This document shows positions 47,745 to 56,285 of a stretch of 64,000 nucleotides of DNA, one piece after another (position 1 is the stretch's first letter; each line of letters begins with the position of its first letter). The position numbers and the translations under genes were made by a program. The stretch is from positions 558,001 through 622,000 of the forward strand of contig NZ_BNAY01000004.1 of assembly GCF_014654365.1 (NCBI RefSeq), read 5' to 3'. The notes beneath the pieces were generated by a model. That model was not told the DNA's origin and made no database searches. It saw only the letters and a list, made by a program, of their open reading frames with translations. The stretch comes from Amycolatopsis oliviviridis. GTDB taxonomy: Bacteria; Actinomycetota; Actinomycetes; Mycobacteriales; Pseudonocardiaceae.

Positions 47745-49387
47745 CGACAGATTCGCAGGTCGGAACAGGTCCGGCCGCCCCGCCGGCCACGAATGGACGA
47801 ATCCGCGGGGCGCTCTCTGCGGAGGTCGTGAAGGCCACCGCGGAAAAGCACGGCGTGTGTGTCCGGCCCTTCACGATGGAGGTCGGAGACACCGAAACCG
47901 GCGATATCCGCTACGTGCCCGTGCCCTGTGGGTCGACGGTCGAATCGGTGTGCCTTCCCTGCGCTCGCAAGGCAAAAGCGCTCCGTCAGGCACAGTGCCG
48001 CGAGGGCTGGCATATGACCGAAGAACCCGTCATCGAACGGGAAGCGCCGTCGAAGACCCAAACGGAGCTGGTGGCGTTCCGGGCAGATCTGGCGGCGGCC
48101 TACCGGGAGGCGCTGGCGGTCGGTGACGAGGTCGAGATGGAGGAGCTGCGGGCAGAGGTCGCCTCGGTGGACGAGGAGCTGCGGGCGTCCGGGATGACGG
48201 GTCGCCTGCCTGCCCTTGACGTCCCGGAGAAGCGTCCGGTGAAGCGGTCGACCAAGCGGCGGCAGGACGCGCCGAACTTGCCACGCCGCAAGGTCGCCAA
48301 GACCACCGTGGGCCGTGAGTTCGCGGGGAAGTTCCGGCCGTCGATGTTCGTCACGCTCACCTGCGACACCTACGGCCCGGTCCGCTCCGACGGCTCGCCG
48401 GTCAACCCGACCACCTATGACTACCGGCGGGCTGCTCGGGACGCGGTGCACTTCTCGGCGCTGGTGGACCGGTGGTGGCAGAACCTGCGGCGGGCGGTCG
48501 GCTGGGATGTGCAGTACTTCGCCACCGTGGAACCCCAACGGCGGGCGGCTCCGCACCTGCACACCGCCCTACGGGGCTCCATCTCGCACGAGGTCATCCG
48601 GATGGTCACGGAGGCCACCTATCACCAGGTGTGGTGGCCCAACCATGACGAGATCGTGTACACGGACCGGGAACCGTTGTGGGACATGGGTTCCCGGACG
48701 TTCGTGGACCCGGACACTCGGGAGCCGCTGCCGTCGTGGGATGAGGCCGTGGAGGCGGTGGAGGAACCGGCGCATGTGGTCACGTTCGGCCGTCAGGTGC
48801 ACTCCAAGGGGATCTTGGGCGGCACGGAGGAATCCGGGCGTCACATCGGCTACCTCACTAAGTACCTGACGAAGTCCACGGGTGAAGTGGTCGACGCGGA
48901 CACCGTCGCGCAGCGGGATCACCACGACCGTCTTCACGCTGAGCTGGCGGTGACCCCGTGTTCGCCTCGGTGCGCTGTGTGGCTGCTGTACGGCATCAAC
49001 CCCAAGGGAGCCAACGGAAAGACTGTTCCCGGACACTGCAAGGGACGAGCTCACCGTCGAACGACACTCGGACTTCCTGGGCGGCGGGTGCTGGTGTCCC
49101 GGAAGTGGTCGGGCAAGACCGTGGCTGACCACAAGGCGGACCGGAAGGGCTTCGTCCTGGACGCGCTGGCCGCTGTCGGCATCACCAAGGAACAACCCGA
49201 ACCGGACCGGTTCGTCTGGCGCAAGGTCGAACCCGGCGACACCCACTGCCCACCACGGGACCACCTGGTGATGCGCGCCATCTCCGAACGGATCACCTGG
49301 AAGGCCGAGTACGACCGAGCACTACTCGCCGCACAGGGGCCACCTGGTGAACGTCCGGAAACTTCGGCAACTCGGCAAGCGGCCTAG
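47741..49387 (+). CDS. RepSA-like replication initiator (HUH endonuclease)
   Basis: A 548-aa initiator. An N-terminal zinc-binding part includes ESVCLPCARKAKALRQAQC. The HUH metal motif is APHLHTALRG near residue 270, and the nicking tyrosine is expected in IGYLTKYLTKS near 370, as in RepSA of pSAM2 and related rolling-circle initiators. It nicks at the element's origin to start replication after excision. ATG start overlaps the translocase stop (ATGA). The origin itself is not evident; in relatives it lies near or inside this gene. Confidence 0.9.
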   Translation: MTTDSQVGTGPAAPPATNGRIRGALSAEVVKATAEKHGVCVRPFTMEVGDTETGDIRYVPVPCGSTVESVCLPCARKAKALRQAQCREGWHMTEEPVIEREAPSKTQTELVAFRADLAAAYREALAVGDEVEMEELRAEVASVDEELRASGMTGRLPALDVPEKRPVKRSTKRRQDAPNLPRRKVAKTTVGREFAGKFRPSMFVTLTCDTYGPVRSDGSPVNPTTYDYRRAARDAVHFSALVDRWWQNLRRAVGWDVQYFATVEPQRRAAPHLHTALRGSISHEVIRMVTEATYHQVWWPNHDEIVYTDREPLWDMGSRTFVDPDTREPLPSWDEAVEAVEEPAHVVTFGRQVHSKGILGGTEESGRHIGYLTKYLTKSTGEVVDADTVAQRDHHDRLHAELAVTPCSPRCAVWLLYGINPKGANGKTVPGHCKGRAHRRTTLGLPGRRVLVSRKWSGKTVADHKADRKGFVLDALAAVGITKEQPEPDRFVWRKVEPGDTHCPPRDHLVMRAISERITWKAEYDRALLAAQGPPGERPETSATRQAA

Positions 49388-49399
49388 GAAGGGGGAGAC

Positions 49400-49612
49400 G
49401 TGGAGAAGAACTATCTGACAGTCGATGAAGCGGCTGAGTACCTGAACACGGGTGTCCGGTTCGTGCGGCGGCTGATCGCGGAACGGCGGATTGCCTTCCA
49501 CAAGGTCGGCGTTCACGTTCGGCTGGCGGTCGCTGATCTGGACGCGTTCGTGATGGCGGGACGCGTCGAGCCGGTACGGGTGAGCTGGTCCGCTGGTCGG
49601 GCGGTGGCGTGA
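49400..49612 (+). CDS. xis: excisionase (Xis), helix-turn-helix
   Basis: A 70-aa MerR-like winged-helix protein of the excisionase/DNA-binding domain family: YLTVDEAAEYLNTGVRFVRRLIAERRIAFHKVGVHVRLAVADLDAF. It bends DNA near the attachment sites to favour excision by the integrase. GTG start after GGGGAG; the stop overlaps the integrase start. Adjacent to the int gene as in most AICEs. Confidence 0.9.
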   Translation: MEKNYLTVDEAAEYLNTGVRFVRRLIAERRIAFHKVGVHVRLAVADLDAFVMAGRVEPVRVSWSAGRAVA

Positions 49613-50739
49613 TGGCGAAGAAGCGGAGGCGGTTCGGGTCGGTTCGGAAGCTGCCTTCCGGCCGGTTTCAGGCGTCGTTCCTCGGTCCGAACGGAGTGCG
49701 CCAGTACGCGCCGGACACGTTCCGGACCAGGACCGACGCTGATCGGTGGCTGGTCGGCGTAGAGGCGGATATCAACAAGGGTGCCTGGCTGGACGACAAG
49801 CTAGGACGAGAAACGTTCGGCAACTACGCGGGTGCCTATCTGCGCGACAGTCCGAACATCGGGGACAGGTGGGAGGAGACGTGTCGGCGGAACATGCGCC
49901 TTCACATGACTGAGCTGCTGGACCTCCCGCTGATCGCGATCACCCCGCCGGTGGTGCGGAGCTGGTACGCCAAGGCCCTGCTCGGAGAGGGCGGGAAGAC
50001 GTCGATCGGGCAGTCGTACCGCTTCCTCCGTGCCGTGATGAACTCGGCCAAGAGGGACGGGGCGATCATGATCAACCCCTGCCAGATCCCCGGCGCGGGT
50101 ACAGACAAGGCGAAGGAACGGGGCATCGCCACCCCAGGCCAGATTGTCGACCTCGTCGAGGCGATCACTCCTCGCTACCAGGCGGCCGTGCTGCTGGCGG
50201 CCTGGTGCGGTCTTCGTCGCGGTGAGGTCTGCGGCCTGCGGACGGCTGACGTCGACCTGGTGGACGGCGTCGTGTGGGTCCGGAAGAACAGGGTGGAGCT
50301 TCTGGAGAGTCCGAAGAAGTACGACAAGGACCCCAAGACGGACGCGGGCCGTCGGCCGGTGTCAGTCCCTCCGCACGTCATGCCGTACCTGCGGGACCAC
50401 ATGAAGGAGTGGGCGGGGCGGGATCGGTTCTTCATCGGCAAGGACGGGCAGCCGATGCGGGGAAACGCGGTCTATCAGGCGTTCGTCCGGGCGCGGGTGA
50501 AGGTCGGTGTGGATGTGAGCTATCACGACCTGCGGCACACGGGGCAGACGCTCGCAGCGAGTGCGGGCGCGACGCTGGCTGACCTTAAGAAGCGTCTCGG
50601 GCACGCGTCGGCGGCTGCGTCCCTCCGGTATCTCCACGCGGTCGAAGGGCGGGATAGGGAGGTAGCCGACCAGTTGAGCAAGCTCGCCGCGCATGGGAAC
50701 GCTGCCAAGCTGCCCAAGACCATCATCGTGAAGCACTGA
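49612..50739 (+). CDS. int: tyrosine site-specific integrase
   Basis: A 375-aa phage-type integrase. An arm-binding N-terminus and SAM-like core-binding domain (about 60-150) precede the catalytic domain. Active-site residues: Arg in CGLRRGE near 198, HDLRHTG near 304, LGHAS near 330 and the nucleophilic Tyr in LRYLHA near 339. It recombines the element with the tRNA-Phe gene at the 50-bp core. It is the last gene before attR, 68 bases away. ATG 49612 is preferred over GTG 49609. Confidence 0.95.
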   Translation: MAKKRRRFGSVRKLPSGRFQASFLGPNGVRQYAPDTFRTRTDADRWLVGVEADINKGAWLDDKLGRETFGNYAGAYLRDSPNIGDRWEETCRRNMRLHMTELLDLPLIAITPPVVRSWYAKALLGEGGKTSIGQSYRFLRAVMNSAKRDGAIMINPCQIPGAGTDKAKERGIATPGQIVDLVEAITPRYQAAVLLAAWCGLRRGEVCGLRTADVDLVDGVVWVRKNRVELLESPKKYDKDPKTDAGRRPVSVPPHVMPYLRDHMKEWAGRDRFFIGKDGQPMRGNAVYQAFVRARVKVGVDVSYHDLRHTGQTLAASAGATLADLKKRLGHASAAASLRYLHAVEGRDREVADQLSKLAAHGNAAKLPKTIIVKH

Positions 50740-50751
50740 GGCGCGATGTTG

Positions 50752-50788
50752 CACGGGGGTTGCACGCGGCACTGGTGCAACCCCCGTG
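50752..50788. terminator. hairpin after the integrase gene
   Basis: A perfect 14-bp inverted repeat CACGGGGGTTGCAC (50752-50765) / GTGCAACCCCCGTG (50775-50788), 9-nt loop, 12 bases after the int stop. It may end the int transcript, and as it contains GTTGCAC strings it may also hold integrase arm sites. Confidence 0.65.
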
Positions 50789-50806
50789 ACCAGCGGAAAC
50801 GTCTGT

Positions 50807-50856
50807 GCCTGAAAAGCGGAAGGTCGCCGGTTCGACCCCGGCCCTGGCCACCGCTC
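50807..50856 (+). repeat. attR, 50-bp direct repeat (tRNA-Phe 3' half)
   Basis: Identical to 40767-40816. It is the original 3' half of the chromosomal tRNA-Phe, cut off from its 5' half by the element. Not a functional tRNA. Confidence 0.95.
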
Positions 50857-50860
50857 AACG

Positions 50861-50888
50861 AACCGCCTCGATGCACATCGAGGCGGTT
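50861..50888 (+). terminator. original tRNA-Phe terminator
   Basis: AACCGCCTCGAT (50861-50872) pairs with ATCGAGGCGGTT (50877-50888), followed by TTTT. It is the chromosomal counterpart of the element-borne terminator at 40821. Confidence 0.88.
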
Positions 50889-51052
50889 TTTTCATGCGCC
50901 CGGCACGTTGGTCCGATCGGTCGAACAATCGTTCTAATGCTTGCGTGCGCATTCGTGCGCCGTGAAGCTGTGCGTACGGGGGGACGCGGGCTGTCGAGGA
51001 ACAGCCCGTGGTGGTGCTGTCCTCCCGGTCTTTTCCTACTGGGAGGAAAATC

Positions 51053-52075
51053 TTGCGCACTCTGAGATCCGGCCTGGCCGCGCTGGCGACCGCCGTTGTC
51101 GCCACGACCGCCACGCTCGTTTCCGTCGCCACACCCGCGGCCGCGGCGGCCTGCGCCTATGCCGCCGAACCGCTCGCGTTGCCCGCGGGGGTGACGAGCG
51201 CTTTCGTCACCGCGACCGACGGGCGAACCGCCTTTGCCGGCCCGGGCACCAGCGCGAACGGCCGTCAGCAGTTCGTCGTCTGGCGTGACGGTGTTCCGGA
51301 AGGGCTTCCGCCGGTGGGCGGTTCGCTGAACCTGACGGGGATCAACGCGCAGGGCGACCTGATCGGCTCGTGGTCCGCCGCGCCAGGGGTTTCGACTCCG
51401 GAGTGGTACCACGCCGGAGTCCGTCAGCCGTCCGGAGTCTTCGGGAACGAATCGCCGAGTCTCGACGGGATCAACGCCGCAGGGGACATCGTCGGCCGGA
51501 TTTCGCGGAACGGAGTACAGAAGGTCGCCGTCTGGCGTGCCGGTCACCAGGCGGAGCCGCCGGTCGTGTTGTCGACGCCGGACGGCTTCTTCCCGACGAC
51601 ACCGAGGATCGGCGACGACGGAAGTGTCGCGATCTTCGGTCTGATCGGCGCGGACGCTCACGCGTTCGTCTGGGCTCCGGACGGAACCCGCCGGACCCTC
51701 GCCACGCCGCTCGGCGGTGAGATCACCCGGGTGTCGAGTGTTCGTGGCACCCGGATCATCGGCTCGGCCCTCGGATTCGGGGCGGTCGAATGGGATCTGT
51801 CCGGCGCACTGGCGTCGACGCCGGGAACCGAGACGACCGAAGGGCTCGCGGTGACCTCGGCAGGCACGGTCCTGATGAGCTACCGGAAGCCGGGTGAGCA
51901 GACCACGGTCCCGGTCGTCGCCACTCCGGGCGCGACCTGGCAGTACCTTCCCGCCCCGGCCGGCTCCAGCCGCGCGGTCGCCGGAACGATCACCGACGCC
52001 GGGGTCGTCGGCGGCAGCTACGTCGACACGGCGACCGGGAAGACGGTACCCGTTCGCTGGAAGTGCGCTTCCTGA
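51053..52075 (+). CDS. secreted HAF/beta-propeller-like repeat protein
   Basis: A 340-aa exported protein. Signal peptide (about 1-33, ending AAAA|CAYA). The mature part is built of repeats such as LTGINAQGDLIGSW, LDGINAAGDIVGRI, TDAGVVGGSYVD, the HAF-type pattern (GINxxGxxVG) usually found in secreted proteins of unknown function with a beta-propeller-like fold. Two cysteines near the ends (ACAY, WKCAS) may bridge them. TTG 51053 is chosen because GGGAGG lies 6 bases upstream. It is isolated between attR and the efflux operon. Confidence 0.72.
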   Translation: MRTLRSGLAALATAVVATTATLVSVATPAAAAACAYAAEPLALPAGVTSAFVTATDGRTAFAGPGTSANGRQQFVVWRDGVPEGLPPVGGSLNLTGINAQGDLIGSWSAAPGVSTPEWYHAGVRQPSGVFGNESPSLDGINAAGDIVGRISRNGVQKVAVWRAGHQAEPPVVLSTPDGFFPTTPRIGDDGSVAIFGLIGADAHAFVWAPDGTRRTLATPLGGEITRVSSVRGTRIIGSALGFGAVEWDLSGALASTPGTETTEGLAVTSAGTVLMSYRKPGEQTTVPVVATPGATWQYLPAPAGSSRAVAGTITDAGVVGGSYVDTATGKTVPVRWKCAS

Positions 52076-52186
52076 TCGGACCAGCGCGGCCGCCCCGGTG
52101 CGAAGCCGGGGCGGCCGCCCCCGATACACAGCGGGCTCACAGGCAATCAACAGGTCATTGCCAAGCAACGGCAGCAGTGTCACCGC

Positions 52187-53404
52187 ATGACGCGAGCTCG
52201 CCCCTCCAAGGCCTGGGTGCTCAACGGTGTCCTGATCGTGCTGCTGGCCGGAGCAGGTCTCGGGATATACCAGGCATTCAGTCCCGAACAGAACACCGCG
52301 CAGGCCCAGACCCGCAGTACGCCGGTCCGCCGGGCCACGGTCACCGAGACCGTCTCCGCCGCCGGGACCCTCGCCAGCGGGTACACCGGCACCGCGAACT
52401 TCGCCACGGCCGGCAAGGTCGCGTCGATCGACGTGAAGGTCGGCGACGTCGTGTCGGTGGGGCAGAAGCTCGCGACCATCGACAGCGCTCAGGCCACGAA
52501 GGAGCTGAAGGTCGCGAAGGCGAACCTCGTGGTCGCGCAGGACAATCTCGACACCGCGGAGACAGCGGAGGACACCCCCGCCACCGGCCAGAACGCTCAA
52601 AGCGCGCAGACTAGTGTCGCCTCGGCGCAGGCCAAGCTGGACCAGGCCGAGCTCGACGTCCAGAACGCCCAGACCGCGCTCGACGACACCACCCTCACCG
52701 CGCCCGGCGCGGGAACGGTCACCGCGATCAACGGCACCGTCGGACAGCAATCCTCCAGCGGTTCTTCAGCGAGTTCCCAGACGTCGAGCGGGAACCAGGG
52801 GAACTCCAACGCCTCGACGTCGTCTTCGTCCAGTGGCGGCAGCGGATTCATCACCATCACGAACATGACCGACCTGGTCGTCGACACCTCGATCGCGGAG
52901 ATCGACGTCAGCAAGGTCAAAGCGGGCCAGAAGGCGACGGTGACGCTGAACTCCTCGCCCGACAAGCCGGTCCAGGCGACCGTCTCCAGCGTCGACCTGA
53001 CGCCGACGACCAGCGGCAGCGTCGTCTCCTACAAGACGAAGCTGGCGCTGGCCAGCCCGCCGGAAGGCTTGCGGCCCGGCCAGTCCGCGAGTGTCGTGGT
53101 CACCGTCGCCGAGGCGCAGAACGCGTTGAGCGTCCCCGCCGCCGCGGTGCGGACCACGGGCGGCACGAACGTCGTCACCGTGCAGGAGAACGGCCGGGAA
53201 GCCCCGCGCCAGGTGCAGGTCGGGATCCGCGGCGAGTCGACGGTGCAGATCACCTCGGGGCTCACCGAAGGGGAGAACGTCGTGCTGACCGCGACGGCCG
53301 CCACCGGCACCGGCGGTACCAACCGGACGGGCGGCACGGGAGGTTTCCCCGGCGGCGGCCAGCGCGGCACCGGCACCGGAGGCGGATTTGGCGGTCGGGG
53401 ATGA
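52187..53404 (+). CDS. MacA-like periplasmic-adaptor (HlyD family) protein
   Basis: A 405-aa membrane-anchored adaptor. One N-terminal helix (about 11-30), a split lipoyl domain (GKVASIDVKVGDVVSVGQKLATIDS ... TLTAPGAGTVTAINGTVG), an alpha-helical hairpin between them, a Ser/Gly/Asn-rich insertion (about 185-220), a beta-barrel domain, and a Gly-rich tail. In Gram-positives such adaptors work with a MacB-type ABC pair to export compounds or sense envelope damage. The stop overlaps the ATPase gene by 4 bp. First gene of a three- or four-gene operon. Confidence 0.9.
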   Translation: MTRARPSKAWVLNGVLIVLLAGAGLGIYQAFSPEQNTAQAQTRSTPVRRATVTETVSAAGTLASGYTGTANFATAGKVASIDVKVGDVVSVGQKLATIDSAQATKELKVAKANLVVAQDNLDTAETAEDTPATGQNAQSAQTSVASAQAKLDQAELDVQNAQTALDDTTLTAPGAGTVTAINGTVGQQSSSGSSASSQTSSGNQGNSNASTSSSSSGGSGFITITNMTDLVVDTSIAEIDVSKVKAGQKATVTLNSSPDKPVQATVSSVDLTPTTSGSVVSYKTKLALASPPEGLRPGQSASVVVTVAEAQNALSVPAAAVRTTGGTNVVTVQENGREAPRQVQVGIRGESTVQITSGLTEGENVVLTATAATGTGGTNRTGGTGGFPGGGQRGTGTGGGFGGRG

Positions 53405-54105
53405 ACCCGGTGATCGCGGTCTCCGGACTGCGCAAGACCTACGGCGAAGGGGAGACCGCCGTGCACGCGTTGCGCGGCGTCGACCTCACCGTCCTGCCCG
53501 GCGAGTACGTCGCGATCATGGGCGCGTCCGGTTCGGGCAAGTCGACCCTGCTGAACATGCTGGGCTGCCTCGACGTGCCGACCTCGGGCGAGTACCTGCT
53601 CGACGGATTCGGCGTCGGCGAACTCAACGAGCGTCAGCTGGCGTTGCTGCGCAATCGCAAGATCGGCTTCGTCTTCCAATCCTTCAATCTGGTTCCCCGC
53701 ACCTCCGCTGCGTCCAATGTGGAGCTTCCGCTTGTCTACAGTGGACTTCGCCGGTCGGTACGGCGCGAGCGCGCGCTCGCCGCGCTGGAGATGGTCGGGC
53801 TGTCCGACCGGGCCAAGCACTTGCCGAGCGAGCTGTCCGGCGGGCAGATCCAGCGCGTGGCCGTGGCGCGGGCCCTCATCACCGGACCGGCGATGCTGCT
53901 GGCCGACGAGCCCACGGGCAATCTCGACAGCCGCAGCACCGCGGACGTCCTCGGCGTCTTCGACCGGTTGAACCGCCTCGGCCGCACCATCGTGGTGATC
54001 ACGCACGAGGACGAGGTCGCCGCGCACGCCCGCCGTGTGGTCCGTGTCGACGACGGGCTGATCGTCTCCGACGAGGCGACCCGTGCGGTGGGGGTGGCGT
54101 CGTGA
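53401..54105 (+). CDS. MacB-type ABC transporter ATPase
   Basis: A 234-aa ABC ATPase of the LolD/MacB class. Walker A GASGSGKST, Q-loop FVFQSFNLVPR, signature LSGGQIQR, Walker B MLLADEPTGNLD and H-loop VITHEDEVA are all consensus. It drives the permease encoded next (4-bp overlap) together with the MacA-like adaptor. Confidence 0.94.
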   Translation: MNPVIAVSGLRKTYGEGETAVHALRGVDLTVLPGEYVAIMGASGSGKSTLLNMLGCLDVPTSGEYLLDGFGVGELNERQLALLRNRKIGFVFQSFNLVPRTSAASNVELPLVYSGLRRSVRRERALAALEMVGLSDRAKHLPSELSGGQIQRVAVARALITGPAMLLADEPTGNLDSRSTADVLGVFDRLNRLGRTIVVITHEDEVAAHARRVVRVDDGLIVSDEATRAVGVAS

Positions 54106-55304
54106 ACTTCCTGGAGATCCTGCGGTTCGCGATCCGCGGTCTCACCGCGAACAAACTGCGGTCGGCGCTGACGACGCTCGGCATCACCATCGGCGTCGCG
54201 GCGGTCATCCTGCTCGTGGCGGTGGGGAACGGCGCTTCCGCCGCCATCGCGGCGAGCATCCAGGGACTCGGCACCAATGTCGTCACCGTGTCCCCGGTAC
54301 GCGGCGGCGGCCAGGGCGCGACGGCGCGCCCGCTGACGGTGCAGGACGCGCACGCGCTCGTCGACCCGGTCGGCGCGCCGGACGTCAAGGCGGCGTCGCC
54401 GGTGGTGACGACGACGGCGACGGCGACCCGGGGCCAGACGTCGTACGACATCCCGAGCGTCGTGGGCACCGAACCCGCGTACTTCACCACGACCAACAAG
54501 GAGATAGCCGACGGCGCGTTGTTCACCGCCGAGGACGTCACGGCCGCGCGGAAGGTCGTCGTCCTCGGCGCGACGACGGCCCAGTCGATCTTCGGCACGG
54601 CCAAGCCGGTCGGCGGGAACGTGCTGCTCAACGGCATCCAGTTCACCGTCGCCGGGGTGCTGAAGGCCCAGGGGAGCACCGGGCCGCAGAACGCCGACGA
54701 CGTCGCGATCGCGCCGATCTCGGCGGTCCAGAACTCCTTGGCGGGCTACGGAAGCCTGAGCCAGATCGCCGTGCAGGCGGCGGGCGCGGACTCGGTTTCC
54801 CTCGCCCAGGCCGAAATCACCGCGATCCTCAACGCGCGGCACGGGATCCGCGCCGGCGGCACCGCGGACTACCAGATCCAGAACTCCGAACAACTGCTCG
54901 CGACCCGCACTTCCGCCACCGAGACGTTCACCGTGCTGCTGGCCGCCGTCGCGGCGATCTCGCTGCTGGTCGGCGGGATCGGCGTCACCAACATCATGCT
55001 GGTGACGGTGACCGAACGGATCCGCGAGATCGGCATCCGCAAGGCCGTCGGGGCGCCGCGTTCGGCCATCCTCGGCCAGTTCCTCGCCGAAGCGACCATG
55101 CTCAGCCTGTTCGGCGGCCTGCTCGGCGTCGCGATCGGGCTGATCGGCAGCCGGTTCACGATCTCCGGGATCCAGCCGGTCGTGGTGCCGTCCTCGATCT
55201 TCCTGGCGTTCGCGGTTTCCGCCCTGATCGGGCTGTTCTTCGGCGTCTTCCCAGCGAACCGGGCCGCGAAGCTGCGGCCGATCGACGCCTTGCGTCACGA
55301 ATAG
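54102..55304 (+). CDS. MacB-type ABC transporter permease (FtsX fold)
   Basis: A 400-aa permease: helix 1 (SALTTLGITIGVAAVILLVAVGNGAS), a large extracytoplasmic MacB_PCD domain (about 50-260), and three C-terminal helices with the FtsX core (SLLVGGIGVTNIMLVTVTERIREIGIRKAVGA). ATP hydrolysis by the partner drives mechanotransmission rather than direct membrane crossing. GTG 54102 overlaps the ATPase stop. The exported substrate, possibly an antibiotic or lipid, is unknown. Confidence 0.93.
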   Translation: MNFLEILRFAIRGLTANKLRSALTTLGITIGVAAVILLVAVGNGASAAIAASIQGLGTNVVTVSPVRGGGQGATARPLTVQDAHALVDPVGAPDVKAASPVVTTTATATRGQTSYDIPSVVGTEPAYFTTTNKEIADGALFTAEDVTAARKVVVLGATTAQSIFGTAKPVGGNVLLNGIQFTVAGVLKAQGSTGPQNADDVAIAPISAVQNSLAGYGSLSQIAVQAAGADSVSLAQAEITAILNARHGIRAGGTADYQIQNSEQLLATRTSATETFTVLLAAVAAISLLVGGIGVTNIMLVTVTERIREIGIRKAVGAPRSAILGQFLAEATMLSLFGGLLGVAIGLIGSRFTISGIQPVVVPSSIFLAFAVSALIGLFFGVFPANRAAKLRPIDALRHE

Positions 55305-55312
55305 GAGTCTCG

Positions 55313-55582
55313 ATGCCGTCTACTGAACCGACCGCGGAGGACATCGTCGCCGGTCCGGCGGTGACCGGTGACCTCCACGGCGAGATGCGCCGCGCCGCCA
55401 GGCCGTTCTCCAGGACGACGCAGGTGCTGGCCGGTCTGGTCGCGCTCGCGGCCGTGTTCGCGCTCGGCGCCTGGACGCACGCCGTATTCGGCCCGGCGTC
55501 TTCCCCGGCACCTGCCCGGCAGGTCGTCGCGCCGAACGGACAGGGGCAGGCGGACGGACCCCGGGGCACGACGGGACGGTGA
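55313..55582 (+). CDS. small membrane protein of the MacAB-type operon
   Basis: An 89-aa protein with one membrane helix (about 37-57; VLAGLVALAAVFALGAWTHAVF), a cytoplasmic N-terminus and a short Pro/Gly extracytoplasmic tail. ATG 55313 follows AGGAG, 8 bases after the permease stop, so it belongs to the operon. It may be a small accessory subunit. No family recognised. Confidence 0.7.
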   Translation: MPSTEPTAEDIVAGPAVTGDLHGEMRRAARPFSRTTQVLAGLVALAAVFALGAWTHAVFGPASSPAPARQVVAPNGQGQADGPRGTTGR

Positions 55583-55705
55583 CCGCGCAGCCCGGCACCC
55601 AGGAAGCGCGAAGGTGGGGCTGACCCCAGCGACGGCACTACGGCAGACGGGATGGATCGGTGTCCCCGCTCTCCTACGGTTCTGGTGACGCCTTGAGCGT
55701 CCACA

Positions 55706-56246
55706 GTGGACCGAGTGAGAGCAGGGTATGGGGATCAAGCGAATCGTCAACCGTCGGACGTGCTGCCGCATATCTCCGCCCGCAACATCGCCCGTGACAT
55801 GGACGTCGACGAGTTCGCCGCCTGGGCGGCGCCGCGGCACCAGCGCCTAAGTCTCGGAAGGACCGCCGCCGAGGTCCGCGCCGGGATGGAGAAGGTCATC
55901 CGTGACGCGAAGCGGGCACCGGTGAAGGTCGGCGAGGACACGCTGTACGAACGCACGATCCCCTTCGTCTACTACGTCGCCTCCTCCGACGACCGCGAGA
56001 ACGAGCAGTTCGCCGCGACCGTCCGGGCGCTGAAGGGGATGGAGCTGCCGTCGAACTGGCTGCTGGGGATCACGAAGTTCTTGAACCACCCCGGATTGAG
56101 CGGCATCGAGAACAGCGGCAGCGCGCAGAGTTCCCTCATGCTGGCGCTGGTCTGCGGCGACACCCCCGCGCTGCGCGGAAGCCGCGGTCAACCGCTACCT
56201 CCTGGACGGCACGCTGCCCGCCCAGGCCACGGTCTGCGCGCAATGA
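55706..56246 (+). pseudogene. remnant of a TAP-like alpha/beta hydrolase (tripeptidyl aminopeptidase family S33)
   Basis: The frame preserves the middle and late parts of a secreted S33 peptidase: ARNIARDMDVDEFAAWAAPRHQRL, TAAEVRAGMEKVIRDAKRAPVKVG, TIPFVYYVASSDDRENEQFAATVRALKG, QSSLMLALVCGDTPA. The segment with the nucleophile GYSYGTYLG that belongs between DMDV and EFAAWA is absent, as is most of the N-terminus. After CGDTPA the frame is shifted, and the true C-terminal end (AEAAVNRYLLDGTLPAQATVCAQ) is read in another frame up to 56246. With no active site and several lesions it cannot be functional. Confidence 0.85.
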
Positions 56247-56285
56247 TCTTGACCTCGATCTAGGTGGAGGTGTCAGGCTGGAGGC

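Larger units (their letters stand above)
40767..50806. mobile_element. AICE (integrative conjugative element) in tRNA-Phe, about 10 kb
   Basis: The element lies between 50-bp direct repeats that cover the 3' half of tRNA-Phe. Gene order is typical of actinomycete integrative and conjugative elements such as pSAM2 and SLP1: regulator and Nudix gene on one strand, then small proteins, FtsK-like double-stranded DNA translocase, RepSA-like initiator, excisionase and tyrosine integrase next to the right end. Everything needed for excision, replication and transfer appears intact. Cargo at the left end is a DUF4145 gene and an HD-domain gene. Confidence 0.93.

Noticed and set aside
50807..50880. 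A second tRNA-Phe gene at the right junction
   Set aside because: Only the 3' half is present; the D-arm and the 5' acceptor strand are missing. It is attR.
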